Positions 35,946 through 46,737 of a DNA stretch of 64,000 nt are shown here, piece by piece. Every line of letters begins with the position of its first letter. The stretch's first letter is position 1. The notes under the pieces were generated by a model, which saw nothing but the letters and a program-made list of their open reading frames with translations, had not been told where the DNA came from and ran no database searches. Position numbers and translations under genes: made by a program. This DNA comes from Sophora flavescens (lineage: Eukaryota; Streptophyta; Magnoliopsida; Fabales; Fabaceae), in NCBI GenBank assembly GCA_030762895.1, contig CM061067.1:169940518-170004517 (forward strand), read 5' to 3'.

Positions 35946-37277
35946 TCATTCAGGGGCGGTTCCACCAGGATCCCACTGTCTGTAGCATAAGTCCCACGTG
36001 GTAGCCAAAGGACTGAAACGTGTTCCATGCTTCCCTAACTCGCAGCCTTGATATGGAAGTGAGCACTTGACAATTATAATTACCTCGCCGAGTGCGGCGG
36101 ACTTCTCACTACCTCTCGGGTCACAGACGACCTCCTTCTCTACAAAGTCTCCCCAATAGAAGTGGGGCTCAACCTCTTGGACTGGCCATGGTGCAGAATC
36201 CAAGGGTGCAAAATCCATCACTGGTGGCTCCTCAGGGGAAGGTGGTAAACAGTTAGAAACGGTTACCGGTGCTGCTTCAACTTCTGCATTTTCTTCATTC
36301 ACTGCACTAACAAATTTATCACCTGCTATACATGCAGCAATTTCAGCACACACCACACAAAGGTTAGAGTTAGTACATATATTACAATAAACTGAATCGG
36401 AAAAGTTCTGAATGTCTGGAAATTCAGCAATTAGTTCATCCACCCCATCACTCTCAACACATGCATTTGATTTAATTGAGTCATCTACTTCCAAAGGTTC
36501 TTCATCATCCTCAAGCACAGTGGAGCAGATGTCCTCCTGATCCTCCTGATCCTCATTTTCTATGTTTCCTGAACAGAATAAACCTGCATAACAGTGTATA
36601 CACAAAGCAGTGCCAGAACAATAACATGCATTAGAATCAGGGGATTCAACACACAATTCATCATCAACAGAAACATTATCACACTCATCCTCATAAGTAT
36701 CTTCAAGAATAACTTGTGAATTTATATGATCCTCAAGGGGCTGTGGGGTTAGCATTGCAGCCGAGTTGGCGACAATTTGATCAATTTGCATGGCCAACTT
36801 CTGAGATTCAGCTTCTCCCCTCTGATATTCAAGATTACTTGCCTCCATCCTCTGTTGGAATTCGAGATTGTATGCTTCCATTTGTGCAGCCATTTGTTTG
36901 AGCATGTCCTCTAGTGAAGGTTCGGAAGGTGCAGAGGTGGTCACTTGGCTAGGATAGTATCTAAACAGGAAGGCTTCCTTCAAATCAAACCATCTTGAGA
37001 TGTAATTCTCATCAAGACAATACAACCAATCTCTTGCAGCACCTTCAAGTGAGAACTGGAAAGCTTCCATCTTGATGTGGTCTTCTGTTATTCCTGCAGG
37101 TCTCGGCATTATAGAACAAGCAATCTGGAATTCCCTCAGATGCTCCTGCGGATTCTCACCTGCAAGACCACTAAACCTTGGCAACCAGTGTGATAAACCA
37201 ACAAAATCAGGAAAATATATGCATGGTGGTGGTTCATAGTAAACATTAGGCATGTAACCATATATGTGATTATCCAT
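35946..37277 (-). CDS. Gag-type protein with Cys-rich C-terminal extension (443 aa, no pol)
   Basis: The start is placed at ATG 37277 (MDNHIYGYMPNVYYEPP) because the inner copy starts there too; the frame stays open upstream through the PBS, which would not be coding. Residues about 20-115 resemble the Retrotrans_gag core of Athila/Tat elements: WLPRFSGLAGENPQEHLREF, FQFSLEGAARDWL, DLKEAFLFRYYPS. A Gln/Glu-rich, likely coiled-coil stretch follows (about 125-190). Next is an acidic region with two Cys clusters (CYCSGTALCIHC and CNICTNSNLCVVCAE). A Trp-containing C-terminus ends with HGTRFSPLATTWDLCY. The clusters are not the usual CCHC knuckle. The frame is intact, and the element has no other ORF. 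Presumed role: particle protein of a non-autonomous element. The Cys-rich part has no function I can name. Confidence 0.75.
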   Translation of the reverse strand: MDNHIYGYMPNVYYEPPPCIYFPDFVGLSHWLPRFSGLAGENPQEHLREFQIACSIMPRPAGITEDHIKMEAFQFSLEGAARDWLYCLDENYISRWFDLKEAFLFRYYPSQVTTSAPSEPSLEDMLKQMAAQMEAYNLEFQQRMEASNLEYQRGEAESQKLAMQIDQIVANSAAMLTPQPLEDHINSQVILEDTYEDECDNVSVDDELCVESPDSNACYCSGTALCIHCYAGLFCSGNIENEDQEDQEDICSTVLEDDEEPLEVDDSIKSNACVESDGVDELIAEFPDIQNFSDSVYCNICTNSNLCVVCAEIAACIAGDKFVSAVNEENAEVEAAPVTVSNCLPPSPEEPPVMDFAPLDSAPWPVQEVEPHFYWGDFVEKEVVCDPRGSEKSAALGEVIIIVKCSLPYQGCELGKHGTRFSPLATTWDLCYRQWDPGGTAPE

Positions 37278-37373
37278 GGGAATCAAACAACCAGACAAAG
37301 CAGACAAAACTAATTCAGCAAAGAGAATTTTTTTTTTTATAATTATTTTCTGCCAACAACAACAAACAAGAGT

Positions 37374-37390
37374 CCCCGGCAACGGCGCCA
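37374..37390 (-). other. Primer binding site, outer element
   Basis: CCCCGGCAACGGCGCCA on the plus strand, five bases from the right LTR. It is the same tRNA-Asp-type site as in the inner copy and sets the element's orientation. Confidence 0.85.
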
Positions 37391-37395
37391 ATTTT

Positions 37396-38632
37396 TGATC
37401 GCGCTGTCGCCACGCGCCAAAAAGAACGAGCGTTTACAAAATAATGTAGATAGGGAAGCGACAACTCGGATATCGTCTCTCAAGGACTCTTAGGTGTTGT
37501 TGTTATTAACAGAAAATCAGTAAAAGTCAGATTTTGGGGGTTGTTTGGATTGAAACTAAAATAAAGAAAACAAACAGAAAGACAATGCAAACTAGAATTA
37601 TCAAATAGCAAAGACACGATTAACCTACTGTTCTCGGTTTCCCACTATCATCGGTTCATATAAATCCTGAGCAGATTCTAATCCCCTCCCGGTTGTAGCA
37701 ACAATTAACAACGCAATCACTACTACGGATATATGTTCCTATTCCCGAAATAACAAACGGGGTTAAGCCCTCATGAACAAACGAACATGAACGAACACAT
37801 GCGAATTAAACAAACGCGACTAAGTATAGGAATATAACATCACCGAAATTAATCAACACAACACTATACACTCCTGAATTAAACAAATAGAAATGCATAA
37901 TATGGTATTGAAAAGAGAAAAGCATACAAAACAGGAATACAAGAACCTCAAGTGTAATTGAAACCAATCACAATAGATTAATCTAGGAGACTAGTTCTCC
38001 ATTACAAAAGAAAAACAATAACTAAAGAGAAAACAAAAGACTAACTACTCTAAAAACTAGCTCAGAAACTAGCCAAAACTGACTAGCCTCGAACCCACTT
38101 CAGTTCTGTCTAAACTGACTTATATACAACTTCTGGACTACGCAGACTCGCGAGGCGAACGCTGTCTCACGAGGCGAATCTTCAACTTTTGGTATTCTTC
38201 GCGAGGCGAGCTTCTCATTCGCGAGGCGAAACTCTTCAAATTCCAAACTGTAACGCCCGTGACCTTTCACACGGGTAAACCGTGATGCTTTCTGACTTCC
38301 AGGCTTGGATTACTCGCGAGGCGAGTCCTTCTTCGCGGGGCGAGACAGAAAGGATTGCTTTTCCTGGAACAGTCACCTCTCAGGGTCGCGTGGCGAACAC
38401 ACTTCTCGCGGGGCGAGAGCTCCAGATTTATTCCTTTTTATTAACCTGAAAACAGAAAATAACATAAGTACTTTATTTAACTCTAAATCAACTAAATTAA
38501 CCTAAAAAATACTTTACAGACTCAAAATGCTACTTAAGGACAACCAAGCCTAATTTGGGTGAAAATGATATAAAATTAGCACAAAGCCATGGTCTTTACT
38601 AGTTATAAAACCAGTCAACCAGAGGCTCATCA
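37396..38632 (-). repeat. 5' (right) LTR of the outer element
   Basis: 1,237 bp, uninterrupted. Read right to left it starts TGATGAGCC and ends GCGCGATCA. The minus-strand TATA (GTATATAAG) is near 38119-38127. It contains the same GCGAGGCGA palindrome-like modules and CACGGGTAAACCGTGA-type modules as the inner LTRs. Confidence 0.9.
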
Positions 38633-38637
38633 ATATG

Positions 38638-40128
38638 TTAAGCAAGATGCCTACTCATGAGGAATTTAAGGATGTTGTTTTTGCCTTAAATGGGGATGGT
38701 GCCCCGGGTCCTGATGGTTTTGGCGGATGTTTCTATCAAGCTTTTTGGGATATTGTGGGAACTGATGCCTGCACATCTGTGCTCCAATTTTTCTCTCAAG
38801 GTTGGATGCTTCCAAATCTGAACTCTAATCTTGTTGTTCTAATTCCTAAAATAGTTGGAGTGGATAAAATAGAAGACTTTAGGCCTATTGCTTTGGCCAA
38901 TTTCCAATTTAAAATTATAACAAAGGTTTTGGCTGATAGGCTAGCTTCCATTGCCCCTAAAATCATTTCTAAACAGCAAAGGGGTTTCATTAGAGAGAGG
39001 CATATCCAGGATTGCATTTGCACTGCATCAGAAGCTACCAATTTGTTACATTATAAGGCTTTTGGAGGTAATCTTGCTCTTAAGCTGGACATTAAAAAAG
39101 CCTTTGACACGCTGGACTGGGATTTCTTGCTTAATGTTTTAGTGGCCTTTGGTTCAATGACAAATTTTGTAGCTGGATAAGGACAATCTTCCAATCAGCC
39201 AAGCTGTCTTTCTTGGTTAATGGCAGACCGGTGGGTTTTATTAACTGTAAGAGGGGGGTCAGGCAAGGAGACCCCTTATCTCCTCTTCTCTTTTGCATTG
39301 CAGAAGATGTTCTCAACAGGGGAATCACTTTTTTGGTTGAATCTGGTCTTTTAAATACTATCACGGGTCCTAAGGGATTTTCTACTCCAAGCCATGTTTT
39401 ATATGCGAATGACATGTTGGTTTTTTGCAAAGGGACCAAAAGGAATCTTGAAGCCTTAAAGAATTTGTTTAAAGATTACAGTCAAGCTTCTGGTCAGAAT
39501 CTTAGTCCGAGTAAGTGCAAATTCTACTCTGGAAGTATTTCAGCTAGTAAAACAGCATTTTTGGCTAATTTGCTTGGTTTCTCAGCTAGCCCTCTTCCAT
39601 TTAACTATTTGGGAGTTCCTCTTTTTAAAGGTAAGCCTAGGAAGATTCATTTGCAACCTATTGATGATAAGATCACTTCTAAACTAGCTTCTTGGAAGGG
39701 TTCTCTCCTTTCTATAATGGGCAGAGTGGAGCTTGTCAAATCTGTCATCCAAAGTATGCTCCTCCATAGTTTCCATGTCTATGTCTGGCCTCTTTCTCTT
39801 CTTAAGCACCTTGATAAGTGTATTAGGAATTTTATTTGGGCTGGTGATATCAACAAAAGGAAAGTGGTTACTGTTGCTTGGAAAAATTTATGCTTACCTA
39901 CTAAGGAAGGTGGTCTTGGAATCAAGTCTATTAGGACTTTAAATGATGCAGCCCTTTTGAAGCTCTCTTCGGAAATGTTTGCCTCTAATGAGGAGTGGGC
40001 AGTTTTCTTTAGAGAAAGATTTACTCTCTTTAATAAGCCAATTATTAAGTATATCAAGTCTTCAATTTGGCCAGGAATCAAGGTGAATCTAAATTTTGTT
40101 ATGTCCTGTAAGACTAAGCCCTCATTCA
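38638..40128 (+). pseudogene. LINE 2 ORF2 fragment: reverse transcriptase
   Basis: Continues the RT domain after the Athila-like insertion: APGPDGFGG, LIPKIVGV, FRPIALANFQFKIITK and LKLDIKKAFDTLDW. The frame shifts near 39160, then GVRQGDPLSPLLF follows. The catalytic motif reads YAND (39402-39413; codon AAT where LINE 1 has GAT), losing one metal-binding Asp. The C-terminal RT part reaches the next insertion at 40128. Non-functional. Confidence 0.9.
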
Positions 40129-40429
40129 TGTTTTGATGTATGACAAACAAAGTGTATTTTGCATAAGATTTTTGACTTTGACTATGTACTTATTATGTGT
40201 TAAGTTGTATGCAAGATCACTCATGAAAAAGGAAAATCAAGGATTAAAGGATGGAAGACCAAGGACACAAAGCAATGGACAAGGACTAAAGCATCAAGCA
40301 ATGAAGATCTTATACTTTAGATGCTATTGTAAAAATAGCACATTTGATTTCTTAGGTGAAGCACTTAAATTTAAGAAGATCAAGGAATCATCAAGACAAG
40401 AGCCTAACAGTGGAATAATATAAGCGCTC

Positions 40430-40600
40430 GTCCAACAGTGGAATAATATAAGCGCTCGTCCAACAATGAAGTGATAAAAAGCTGACGTCCAATGAACTAC
40501 TAAAAAGCTGACGTCCAATGAACTACTAAAAAGCTGGCGTCTACTAAAGTGACAGAAGCTCACGTCCAATAAAGTAACAGAAGCACGCGTCTACTAAAGT
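40430..40600 (+). repeat. Short 24-40 bp direct repeats before the array
   Basis: Degenerate repeats of AAGCGCTCGTCCAACA / AAGCTGACGTCCAATGAACT / AAGTAACAGAAGC type. They lead into the 26 bp subrepeats of the large unit (ACAAGAAG-GCTCGTCTACTGAAGTA form). Confidence 0.8.
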
Positions 40601-43600
40601 AACAAGAAGCGCTCGTCTGCTGATGTGGCACATGGAGCTCGTCTACTGAAGTAACAAGAAGAGCTCGTCTACTGAAGTAACAAGAAGCGCTCGTCTACTG
40701 AAGTAACGAGAAGCGGTCGTCTACCAAAGTGGCATATGAAGCTTCGTCCACTAAAGTTCTAAATGGAGCTCGTCTACTAGCCCATCCAAATGTAAATCTT
40801 AATGGCTAGATGGAAACGGTTATTTTTCAAGATGGACGCGAATTCTACAAGAACAATCAGAATCTTATTTCAAGAACGAGAATCAAGAAAACAGATTTTG
40901 TTAAATCAGATCCAAATCTGTTTAATTGATCCCAACGAATATAACTTGTTCTCTATATAAAGAGGGATCAAAGGAACACTTTAAAAACAATCTTACACAT
41001 TCTGAAAGTGAAAATACGAAAGATTCAAAAGCTTACAAAAGTGCTTCATCTTTAAGAGAAAAGTGTGATATTTCTTAGAACTTCAATTTGTGTAATCAGA
41101 CTTTTAGAGTCTTTCTTCTACTCAATTCTTTCTGTAACAAGAAGCGTTCGTCTGCTGATGTGGCACATGGAGCTCGTCTACTGAAGTAACAAGAAGAGCT
41201 CGTCTACTGAAGTAACAAGAAGCGCTCGTCTACTGAAGTAACGAGAGGCGCTCGTCTACCAAAGTGGCATATGAAGCTCCGTCCACTAAAGTTCTAAATG
41301 GAGCTCGTCTACTAGCCCATCCGAATGTAAATCTTAATGGCTAGATGGAAACGGTTATTTTTCAAGATGGACGCAAATTCTACAAGAACAATCAGAATCT
41401 TATTTCAAGAACGAGAATCAAGAAAACAGATTTTGTTAAATCAGATCCAAATCTGTTTAATTGATCCCAACAACTATAACTTGTTCTCTATAAAAAGAGG
41501 GATCAAAGGAACACTTTAAAAACAATATTACACATTCTGAAAGTGAAAATACGAAAGATTCAAAAGCTTCCAAAAGTGCTTCATCTTTAAGAGAAAAGTG
41601 TGATATTTCTTAGAACTTCAATTTGTGTAATCATACTTTTAGAGTATTTCTTCTACTCAATTCTTTCTGTAATAAGAAGTGCTCGTCTACTGAAGTAACA
41701 AGAAGAGCTCATCTACTGAAGTAACAAGAAGCGCTCGTCTACTGAAGTAACGAGAAGCGCTCGTCTACCAAAGTGGCATATGAAGCTCCGTCCACTAAAG
41801 TTCTAAATAGAGCTCGTCTACTAGCCCATCCGAATGTAAATCTTAATGGCTAGATGGAAACGGTTATTTTTAAAGATGGACGCGAATTCTACAAGAACAA
41901 TCAGAATCTTATTTCAAGAACGAGAATCAAGAAAACATATTTTGTTAAATCAGATCCAAATCTGTTTAATTGATCCCAACGAATATAACTTGTTCTCTAT
42001 ATAAAGAGGGATCAAAGGAACACTTTAAAAACAATCTTACACTTTCTGAAAGTGAAAATACAAAAGATTCAAAAGCTTACAAAAGTGCTTCATCTTTAAG
42101 AGAAAAGTGTGATATTTCTTAGAACTTCAATTTGTGTAATCAGACTTTTAGAGTCTTTCTTCTACTCAATTCTTTCTGTAACAAGAAGCGCTCGTCTGCT
42201 GATGTGGCACATGGAGCTCGTCTACTGAAGTAACAAGAAGAGCTCGTCTACTGAAGTAACAAGAAGCGCTCGTCTACTGAAGTAACGAGAGGCGCTCGTC
42301 TACCAAAGTGGCATATGAAGCTCCGTCCACTAAAGTTCTAAATGGAGCTCGTCTACTAGCCCATCCGAATGTAAATCTTAATGGCTAGATGGAAACGGTT
42401 ATTTTTCAAGATGGACGCAAATTCTACAAGAACAATCAGAATCTTATTTCAAGAACGAGAATCAAGAAAACAGATTTTGTTAAATCAGATCCAAATCTGT
42501 TTAATTGATCCCAACAACTATAACTTGTTCTCTATAAAAAGAGGGATCAAAGGAACACTTTAAAAACAATATTACACATTCTGAAAGTGAAAATACGAAA
42601 GATTCAAAAGCTTCCAAAAGTGCTTCATCTTTAAGAGAAAAGTGTGATATTTCTTAGAACTTCAATTTGTGTAATCATACTTTTAGAGTATTTCTTCTAC
42701 TCAATTCTTTCTGTAACAAGAAGTGCTCGTCTGCTGATGTGGCACATGGAGCTAGTCTACTGAAGTAACAAGAAGAGCTCATCTACTGAAGTAACAAGAA
42801 GCGCTCGTCTACTGAAGTAACGAGAAGCGCTCGTCTACCAAAGTGGCATATGAAGCTCCGTCCACTAAAGTTCTAAATAGAGCTCGTCTACTAGCCCATC
42901 CGAATGTAAATCTTAATGGCTAGATGGAAACGGTTATTTTTAAAGATGGACGTGAATTCTACTAGAACAATCAGAATCTTATTTCAAGAACGAGAATCAA
43001 GAAAACAGATTTTGTTAAATCATATCCAAATCTGTTTAATTGATCCCAATGACTATAACTTGTTCTCTATATAAAGAGGGATCAAAGGAACACTTTAGAA
43101 ACAATCTTACACATTCTAAAAGTGAAAATACGAAAGATTCAAAAGCTTCCAAAAGTGCTTCATCTTTAAGAGAAAAGTGTGATATTTCTTAGAACTTCAA
43201 TTTGTGTAATCAAACTTTTAGAGTCTTTCTTCTACTCAATTCTTTCTGTAACAAGAAGCGCTCGTCTGCTGATGTGGCACATGGAGCTCGTCTACTGAAG
43301 TAACAAGAAGAGCTCGTCTACTGAAGTAACAAGAAGCGCTCGTCTACTGAAGTAACGAGAGGCGCTCGTCTACCAAAGTGGCATATGAAGCTCCGTCCAC
43401 TAAAGTTCTAAATGGAGCTCGTCTACTAGACCATCCGAATGTAAATCTTAATGGCTAGATGGAAACGGTTATTTTTCAAGATGGACGCGAATTCTACAAG
43501 AACAATCAGAATCTTATTTCAAGAACGAGAATCAAGAAAACAGATTTTGTTAAATCAGATCCAAATCTGTTTAATTGATCCCAACGACTATAACTTGTTC

Positions 43601-43783
43601 TCTATATAAATAGGGATCAAAGGAACACTTTAAAAACAATCTTACACATTCTGAAAGTGAAAATACGAAAGATTCAAAAGCTTCCAAAAGTGCTTCATCT
43701 TTAGGATAAAAGTGTGATATTTCTTAGAACTTCAATTTGTGTAATCATACTTTTAGAGTATTTCTTCTACTCAATTCTTTCAG
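40601..43783 (+). repeat. Six tandem units of about 535 bp, each with a TATA box
   Basis: Units start at 40601, 41136, 41671, 42180, 42715 and 43250. Lengths are 535, 535, 509, 535, 535 and about 534 bp; the third lacks a 26 bp subrepeat. Each unit has several 26 bp ACAAGAAG(C/A)GCTCGTCTACT subrepeats, a middle part, and TTGTTCTCTATATAAAGAGG or a variant. Units 2 and 4 share CTCTATAAAAAGAGG and units 1, 3 and 5 share CTCTATATAAAGAGG, so an alternating dimer was amplified. Unit 6 has TATATAAATAGG. The short open frame at 41337-41519 recurs identically at 42381-42563 and reflects repetition. Confidence 0.95.
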
Positions 43784-44321
43784 TGAATTAGTGTGATTAA
43801 GAGAGGGTACCTCTTATGATTGAACAAGGATAGAAGGGATCCTTGGGTATAGAAAAGCAAGTGTGCTTTTTGGTGTGTTTTTGAGCAAGGAGGTTATCCT
43901 TGTAAATGCTGTAATTGGATATTGTAATTTCTGGTTATAGTGGAGAAAACCACAGAGGTGTGGGACTGGATGTAGGCTTACCAGAGGAGGTAGCCGAACC
44001 AGGATAAATCGGTTTGCGTGTTCTTCTCATCTCTAAACTCCATATACTTGTTATATGCACGTGTGTGTTGTGAATGAGTTTTAAGAATGCTTGTTAACTT
44101 GAATCTTTGATCTGCAATCTGTGTTAAACTTGTTATTACTTCTTATAATTCTTCTTAAAATCATTACTTGTTACATAACCTGTTTCTTGGGAATTAAAAT
44201 TGAGTGAAAACCAATTTTCTTTAAGAAAACTCTGTTTTGCTTTAAATTGTTGAAAAAGTTTTCAATATTTCAATTCACCCCCCCCCCCCCCTCCCTCTTG
44301 AGATTGTAGCCATTACCAACA
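43784..44321 (+). other. 3' part of the LTR-like insertion
   Basis: Single-copy sequence after the array, ending with a poly-C run (about 44278-44291) and GATTGTAGCCATTACCAACA. No ORF. Confidence 0.6.
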
Positions 44322-45615
44322 TGTCCAATTCTGTTTGGCAGCTTGGGGATGGCAGAAATATCAACTTTTGACTGGACAATTGGTTAGGTAGACCTTTGGT
44401 TGATTCTATGCATATTCCCATTCATCTGCATAAATTCCTTAAAGCCTCTGGCAGACTTTATACATGATAACAAATGGATGATTCCAGCACCTTTGCTGTC
44501 TCGCTTTCCAGAATTCGCGAATGATATTAGGCAAATCATTATTCCAAAATTTTGTACAGTTGATCAATTTGTTTGGAAGCATTCCATCGTTGGTAGCCTT
44601 GCTTTAAAAGATGCTTTTTTTGCATTTTAAGCCTTCCAAGCCGGCTGTTCCTTGGTGTAACTTGATTTGGAATTCTCTTGTTCCCCCTTCCAAGTCTTTT
44701 ATAGCTTGGAGATTGATTTGTAATAGAATGCCAATGGATGAGAATCTTCATAAGAGAGGTTGTGTGACTGTGTCTATTTGTAGTTTATGCTATAAAGATG
44801 TTGAAAGTTCAGAGCACCTTTTCCTTAATTGTCAATTTGCTAGGTCCCTTTGGCTCTGGCTTGGTTCGTCCCTACAAATGTCCATTGATATCTCCTCTTT
44901 GGAAGCCCTTTTTTCTACTTGCAACAAAGGCTGGAGTATGCAAATGAAAGATGTCATATGTGCAGCATTTATTAACATTCTTTGGATCATTTGATTTTGT
45001 AGAAACAAGTTGAGGTTTGACAATAAACTTGTTTCTTTCAAAGCCGCTACTAGCATGATGGTTGCTTCAGTCTCTCTCACAAGGAATCTGTCAAAGAATA
45101 GTATAGGCGTTTCTATGCAAAAGCACTCCTTTTTAAATTGCTTTGGGATTTCAGGTCATCCAGGGGCTGCTCCAAAAATTTTGCAAGTTGATTGGATTCC
45201 TCCTTGTTGTGGTTGGATCAAGGTTGATTCAGATGGTGCAGCCAAAGGTTCTCCTGGTCATGCTAGAGGTGGAGCTATTTTTAGACATAAAAGTGGTGCG
45301 GTTCTTGGTTGTTTTACGAACTTTTTTGGCATCACCGATTCTCTTCATGCAGAGTTATTAGCAGCCATGTCTGCTATTGAGGTGGCTTATGAGAGGGGTT
45401 GGCACATACTTTGGTTGGAAAGTGATTCTTCTTTAGTAATTCAAGCTTTTTCAAATCCTCAGATAGTTCCTTGGAGATTGAGGAATAAATGGAAGAATTG
45501 TCTTATTATTACTTCTACTATGCAGTTTAAAGTCTCTCATATTTATAGGGAAGGAAATAGTTGTGCTGACAAATTAGCTTCCCATGGTGTGTTGTCTAAA
45601 TGTTTCTCGTGGTAG
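44322..45615 (+). pseudogene. LINE 2 ORF2 fragment: zf-RVT-like and RNase H
   Basis: Resumes with SNSVWQLGDGRNINF, then TGA where LINE 1 has Trp. The zf-RVT-like part (44600-45000) has LICNRMPMDENLH and CSLCYKDVESSEHLFLNC. Another stop lies near 44992-44994. 45010-45615 is open with RNase H motifs DSDGAAKGSPGHA, AELLAAMSAIE, LESDSSLVI and GNSCADKLASHG, ending TAG at 45613-45615. Confidence 0.9.
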
Positions 45616-45864
45616 GACTTGGTCCCTAATTTCATTAGGATAGACTTCTGCCGTAATAGGTTGGGTCTACCCAATTTTAGATTCAAATAATGTTTCCTTT
45701 CGCATGGGTTTGGCTGATGTCTCCCCATGTTTTTGTATTCATTTATTTTTTATTTGATCTATGAATTTATGGTTTGCTGCAGATGATTGGTAGAGCCTGG
45801 GGTGCCAACCTAGTTGGGATGTCTTGCTCTATTGTAATGCCTTAGCAATCCATTTTTTTTGCTT

Positions 45865-45901
<37 letters not shown>
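45616..45901 (+). other. LINE 2 3' UTR and (TA)n tail
   Basis: Shares the tail block with LINE 1. A (TA)n microsatellite at about 45867-45901 replaces the poly-A end. Confidence 0.8.
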
Positions 45902-45904
<3 letters not shown>

Positions 45905-46578
45905 ATTATGTTTATTTAAATTAAATATGTATTGAATTTTATAAATACAACTAAATTTCATGTGTATGAATTTTTTCAATAGTTTTTTTTTACTGGGAAT
46001 TTTTTCAATAGTTATTAACTTGATATTTGAATAAATTTATTAAACAAAATGTGTTTTTTTTAATAAAATTAAAGTTTAATCAATAATTTTATTTTCTCTT
46101 TCTTGTCAAATGAATATGTCCTCTTAGTCTTTTAGCGAGCGAGTCCTAAGGATCTAAGCTTGTGGGATACTTGTGAACTCAATGGACAGCCAAAGACCCT
46201 TATTACGGTGGGTTTCAAAAAAATGAATATTTCCCCAAAAAGATAAAATTCCATTATTCTCTCTTTAGTAAATATATTAATACCTTATTAACAAATCCTT
46301 AAGTTAAAACTGTTTCTAATTGGCTTATAAAAAATGTTTTTTTGGGTAAAAAAAATTTTTTTTTGATAAAAAAAAAAGTTGTTTCAAATAGAGAGAGTGA
46401 AATTATAATGACAGCCCCATTAAAATAAGGATTTAATTGTGATGCAAGCAGTATAATTTTTTTAACACTTTTAATTAATTATTTTGCATTGCTATGTTAT
46501 AATAACTAATTGACTCTTATATTTAAAAATCACTTATATGTATTAATATCTGATATTTTTACTAAGGATTTAATTAAT
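45902..46578. other. AT-rich spacer, no gene seen
   Basis: Strongly AT-rich with homopolymer runs. A more complex stretch at about 46125-46210 has no recognised identity. No ORF of interest. Confidence 0.6.
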
Positions 46579-46737
46579 ATACACCGACAGTGTAAAGTTT
46601 TTTTTATACTGTTAACCAATCAGAAATTGACACGCCATTATAAATGCTTAATTCTTATCCTAACCACCTTAAAAAAAAGTCATCAGTTTTATGATTTTTG
46701 ATTGGTTGTTAGTGTAAAAATTTTTATACCGACAGTA
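46579..46737. mobile_element. Small MITE with inverted arms
   Basis: Left arm TACACCGACAGTGTAAAG...ACTGTTAACCAATCAG; right arm, inverted, TGATTGGTTGTTAGTGTAAA...TATACCGACAGTA. About 155-160 bp with imperfect arms. A single-armed relative lies at 2812-2885. The superfamily cannot be settled from TSDs here. Confidence 0.7.

Larger units (their letters stand above)
28070..38632 (-). mobile_element. Athila-like gag-only LTR retrotransposon (outer copy, minus orientation)
   Basis: Ends TGATCGCGCTG (28070) and GGCTCATCA (38632), flanked by TSD ATATG at 28065-28069 and 38633-38637 inside the LINE 2 RT frame. The PBS lies next to the right LTR, so the element reads right to left: 5' LTR 37396-38632, PBS 37374-37390, gag-like CDS 35946-37277, long 3' non-coding part, polypurine GTTTGGGGTATTT (reverse complement near 34521-34533), 3' LTR 28070-34520. 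The 3' LTR is interrupted by the inner copy (29042-34272). Without it the element is about 5.3 kb. There is no protease, RT, RNase H or integrase, so it is non-autonomous. Confidence 0.9.
40129..44321 (+). mobile_element. LTR-like insertion with an internal sixfold tandem array
   Basis: Interrupts LINE 2 between codons for PSFM and SNSVW. Read as TGTTTTGATGTATGACAAAC...ATTACCAACA (40129-44321) it has TG...CA ends but no TSD. Alternatively CATG is repeated at 40127-40130 and 44320-44323 as a 4 bp duplication. The start and the C-rich end (TTCAATTCACCCC) resemble solo LTRs of plant copia elements; that is inference. There is no coding region. The core is the array at 40601-43783. Confidence 0.6.
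26912..45901 (+). mobile_element. LINE 2: 5'-truncated L1-type LINE split by two later insertions
   Basis: Same family as LINE 1, beginning inside the endonuclease domain at about 26912 and ending in an AT tail with (TA)n at about 45867-45901. It is interrupted by the Athila-like element (28070-38632) and the LTR-like insertion (40129-44321). Removing both rejoins the LINE protein order: endonuclease, RT, zf-RVT-like, RNase H. The 3' UTR block GTGCCAACCTAGTTGGGATGT is at 45802-45822. I found no clear TSD. Confidence 0.85.

Noticed and set aside
30326..37390. Autonomous Athila/Ogre element with hidden pol
   Set aside because: Both internal regions were read in all frames; no RT, RNase H, integrase or protease motif was found.
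41337..42563. Identical 60-codon frames at 41337-41519 and 42381-42563
   Set aside because: Copies of the tandem unit; the other units break the frame, so there is no selection for coding.
40601..43783. CRISPR-like array
   Set aside because: Repeats are directly adjacent, 26 and 535 bp, with no unique spacers, in a plant genome; this is a tandem duplication.
44278..44291. Poly-C runs (also 17583-17600 and 59127-59142) as functional elements
   Set aside because: Homopolymers prone to sequencing and assembly variation; no consistent context.
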